Positions 62,440 to 64,000 of a stretch of DNA of 64,000 nucleotides are shown one piece after another (positions within the stretch are counted from its first letter, which is position 1; every line of letters starts with the position of its first letter). The notes below the pieces were generated by a model. The model did not search any database. It saw nothing but the letters and a program-made list of their open reading frames with translations, and was not told the DNA's origin. This DNA is from Streptomyces fradiae ATCC 10745 = DSM 40063. GTDB taxonomy: Bacteria; Actinomycetota; Actinomycetes; Streptomycetales; Streptomycetaceae. The stretch covers positions 2,156,501 through 2,220,500 of the forward strand of contig NZ_CP023696.1 in assembly GCF_008704425.1 (NCBI RefSeq), read 5' to 3'. Position numbers and translations under genes: made by a program.

Positions 62440-63198
62440 ATGCCTGAGCAGCCGCCCTATCTTCGCGTCGCTGACGAGCTTCGGCGGCGGATCGCGGAGC
62501 ACGTATGGGAGCCGGGGGACCGCCTGCCGTCCCGCGCCCAGATCGGCCAGGAGTGCGGGGTCGGTGAGAACGTGGTCCGGCGCGCTCAGGAGCTCTTGAT
62601 CTCCCAGGGAGTGCTGGAGGGCCGCGCCGGTTCGGGCACGTACGTCGCCGAACCCCGGCAGCGCGTGCGCATGGTGCGGTCGGCCGCGCGTGAGCGGCCC
62701 AACGGGTCGCCGTTCCGGGCGGACATGAAAGCCCTGGGCAAGCGAGGGGACTGGGAGAGCCGGACCGACGCCAAGGTGCCGGCGCCCGCGGACATCGCGG
62801 CACGGCTCGGCATCGCCCAGGGAGACCCGTGCGTCCGCACGGTGTACGAGTTCCTGGCCGACGGTAGGCCCATGCAGTTGTCGACGAGTTGGGAGCCGTA
62901 CGACCTCACCAGCGGCACGCTCGTCGTCCTCCCCGAAGGCGGGCCGCACGCCGGGGCCGGTGTCGTGAACCGCATGGCCGCGATCGGCATCACCGTCAGC
63001 CACGCCGTGGAGCAACCGGAGCCGAGGCAGGCGACCGCCGAGGAGGCGTCACTTCTGGGCATTCAGAAGTCCGCGCTCGTCACCCACATCCGCCGGACGT
63101 ACTACAGCGACGAGGGGCGACCGGTGGAGACGGCGGACATCGTTGTGCCCGCCGCCCACTGCGAGATCGTCTACGAGATTCCGATCAATCGCCCGTAG
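62440..63198 (+). CDS. GntR/HutC-family regulator near attR
   Basis: 252 residues. Winged helix at about 5-70 (WEPGDRLPSRAQIGQECGVG; ENVVRRAQELLISQGVLEGR) and UTRA domain (about 105-250) with WEPYDLTSGTLVVLP and YYSDEGRPVETADIVVPA. ATG 62440 has no ribosome site and lies 9 bp from the twin CTAG palindromes, so it may be leaderless and autoregulated. It is the last gene of the AICE before attR. It could serve as the second switch of the element. Confidence 0.87.
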   Translation: MPEQPPYLRVADELRRRIAEHVWEPGDRLPSRAQIGQECGVGENVVRRAQELLISQGVLEGRAGSGTYVAEPRQRVRMVRSAARERPNGSPFRADMKALGKRGDWESRTDAKVPAPADIAARLGIAQGDPCVRTVYEFLADGRPMQLSTSWEPYDLTSGTLVVLPEGGPHAGAGVVNRMAAIGITVSHAVEQPEPRQATAEEASLLGIQKSALVTHIRRTYYSDEGRPVETADIVVPAAHCEIVYEIPINRP

Positions 63199-63213
63199 CC
63201 CCGCTGCTTCCTC

Positions 63214-63233
63214 TGTCGAATGCGTGCCGAAGT
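63214..63233 (+). promoter_or_regulatory. Possible integrase arm-type site, right end
   Basis: TGTCGAATGCGTGCCGAAGT differs at two positions from the left copy at 46293-46312. It lies 68 bp from attR. Same orientation at both ends. Confidence 0.45.
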
Positions 63234-63301
63234 CAGGTCACCGGAAAGCCGATTACGGGACGGGGAGCAGGTCAACGGGGGTGTGGCGCTGGAGTCACCA
63301 A

Positions 63302-63396
63302 GTGCCTTCTAAGCACTTGGCCGCAGGTTCGAGTCCTGCCGGGGGCGCAAGACCGGGACCCTCCTTCGGGAGGGTCTTTTTGCTGGTCAGGGCAGG
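63302..63396 (+). repeat. attR: 95-bp direct repeat
   Basis: Identical to attL (46103-46197), holding the 3' part of tRNA-Arg and its terminator without the 5' half. It marks the right boundary of the AICE. Confidence 0.95.
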
Positions 63397-63784
63397 ATTC
63401 GGGGTCGTCCGGCCGACCGGGCGCGCGGGTGAGCGTGTCGGCTTGTCGACCGACCGGCCGGCCGAGGGCCCGAGCGACCTTCTCGTCCTCAAGGGCGCGG
63501 TTCTGCGTCGCCGGGCGCGGATCGGGTCCGCATCACGGCCGGGTGGCGACTGCCGGGGGGAATCTTCGGGAGCGGCGGCCTCGACCTCGTGGCCTTCGAG
63601 CGGGTGCGCTCTCTGCTCGACGAGTCGGCCGAAGTTCGTTGCCGCTGGCGCCCGTTGGCCTCCGGTGGCGGTACGGATGCGCTGCCCCTGGAGGCCGACC
63701 GGTACCCATCGCCTGAGCAGGTGACCGGACCCTTGGCGCCCCCTTCCCGCAGCGAACCGGCGCGGCGGGGGGCGAGCGGGCGCG
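63397..63784. other. Chromosomal region beyond attR, no confident gene
   Basis: 388 bp. Overlapping frames change codon bias more than once: GIFGSGGLDLVAFERVRSLL near 63560 looks coding in one frame but cannot be extended to a plausible full gene. Possibly the N-terminal part of a frameshifted gene continuing after 63785. Confidence 0.4.
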
Positions 63785-64000
63785 GTGGGACGATGCGCCG
63801 CATCGGTCACGTGGATCGACCGCACCGACCCCGCCCGTTACGCGCTCATCCCGGAGGAGCTACGTCCGGCCTGGGCGGGGGCGGAGGCGGAGGCGGAGGC
63901 GGAGGCGGATGAAGCGATCACGGAGTCCGTCTCCGCGGTGCGGCTGGCGGACCATGACGTCCTGACGCTCGGCGGCGGGCCGCTGCTCCCGGGCCTTCTC
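63785..64000 (+). CDS. Partial unidentified protein running off the window
   Basis: From GTG 63785 the frame is open to the window edge with good codon bias: VTWIDRTDPARYALIPEELR, then an AE repeat (AGAEAEAEAEADEA) and DHDVLTLGGGPLLPGLL. The last part faintly recalls small immunity-type proteins, but this is not firm. The true start could lie further upstream in the same frame. Confidence 0.35.
   Translation, partial: MGRCAASVTWIDRTDPARYALIPEELRPAWAGAEAEAEAEADEAITESVSAVRLADHDVLTLGGGPLLPGLL

Larger units (their letters stand above)
46103..63396. mobile_element. Actinomycete integrative and conjugative element (AICE), pSAM2-like, 17.3 kb
   Basis: Bounded by 95-bp direct repeats in tRNA-Arg(UCU). 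It carries a tyrosine integrase, excisionase, RepSA-type rolling-circle initiator, an FtsK-like translocase TraSA, small spread proteins, a GntR/HutC repressor KorSA with three operator copies, and a Pif-like Nudix gene. Cargo: type III-like restriction-modification genes of lower GC, and a GntR-controlled set of small genes. Every module needed for excision, replication and mycelial transfer is present, though no clear pra activator gene was seen. Confidence 0.93.

Noticed and set aside
63785..64000. Imm21-type immunity protein
   Set aside because: Similarity is limited to a short segment and the protein is cut by the window edge.

Overview
The window is high-GC actinobacterial chromosome, almost certainly a Streptomyces. 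It has strongly GC-biased third codon positions, many GTG/TTG starts, a DynA/DynB dynamin pair beside ssbB, an LAXTG surface protein, and large secreted Rhs and glycosidase proteins. All assignments come from reading the sequence; no database search was run.

Layout of the chromosomal part (1-46102). At 1-2061 a DMT exporter and a MarR repressor diverge across a perfect 18-bp palindrome, followed by a tiny membrane protein. malQ and a small repeat-built protein follow on the minus strand. A 1047-residue secreted GH84-type glycosidase lies at 5131-8274, then an HNH endonuclease and an MscS channel. At 11119-21849 a minus-strand polymorphic-toxin locus holds a secreted LamG protein, a 2168-residue Rhs/YD-repeat protein with a variable C-terminal tip, and an Imm32-like immunity protein. 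A plus-strand amino-sugar locus follows: ROK regulator, GH4 glycosidase and BadF/N-acetylglucosamine-type kinase. At 26061-33332 is a signalling locus with a PP2C phosphatase and an FHA protein. The kinase expected beside them, and possibly a solute-binding protein, appear reduced to fragments. An isoaspartate-type methyltransferase, an intact IS481-family element, a truncated haemoglobin, a thioesterase, ettA, a thioester/sortase surface protein, ssbB and the dynB-dynA pair complete this part.

The right part (46103-63396, 17.3 kb) is an apparently complete actinomycete integrative and conjugative element (AICE) of the pSAM2 type, inserted in a tRNA-Arg(UCU) gene. A perfect 95-bp direct repeat, covering the 3' part of the tRNA and its terminator, bounds it. 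The core, on the minus strand, is int, xis, repSA, small spread/transfer proteins, an FtsK-like traSA, an SCO3933-type protein and the repressor korSA; a divergent Nudix gene is Pif-like. Three copies of one palindrome mark the KorSA-controlled promoters. The cargo is a lower-GC type III-like restriction-modification pair whose methyltransferase is split by a -1 frameshift. A second regulatory module has a GntR gene divergent from six tightly packed small genes that include another GntR regulator. Beyond attR the chromosome resumes with a partial unidentified gene.

The strongest leads are the AICE with its frameshifted restriction-modification cargo and arm-like sites, the toxin-immunity locus, the dismantled kinase locus beside an intact phosphatase and FHA pair, and an IS481 copy whose transposase stop codon comes from its target site.
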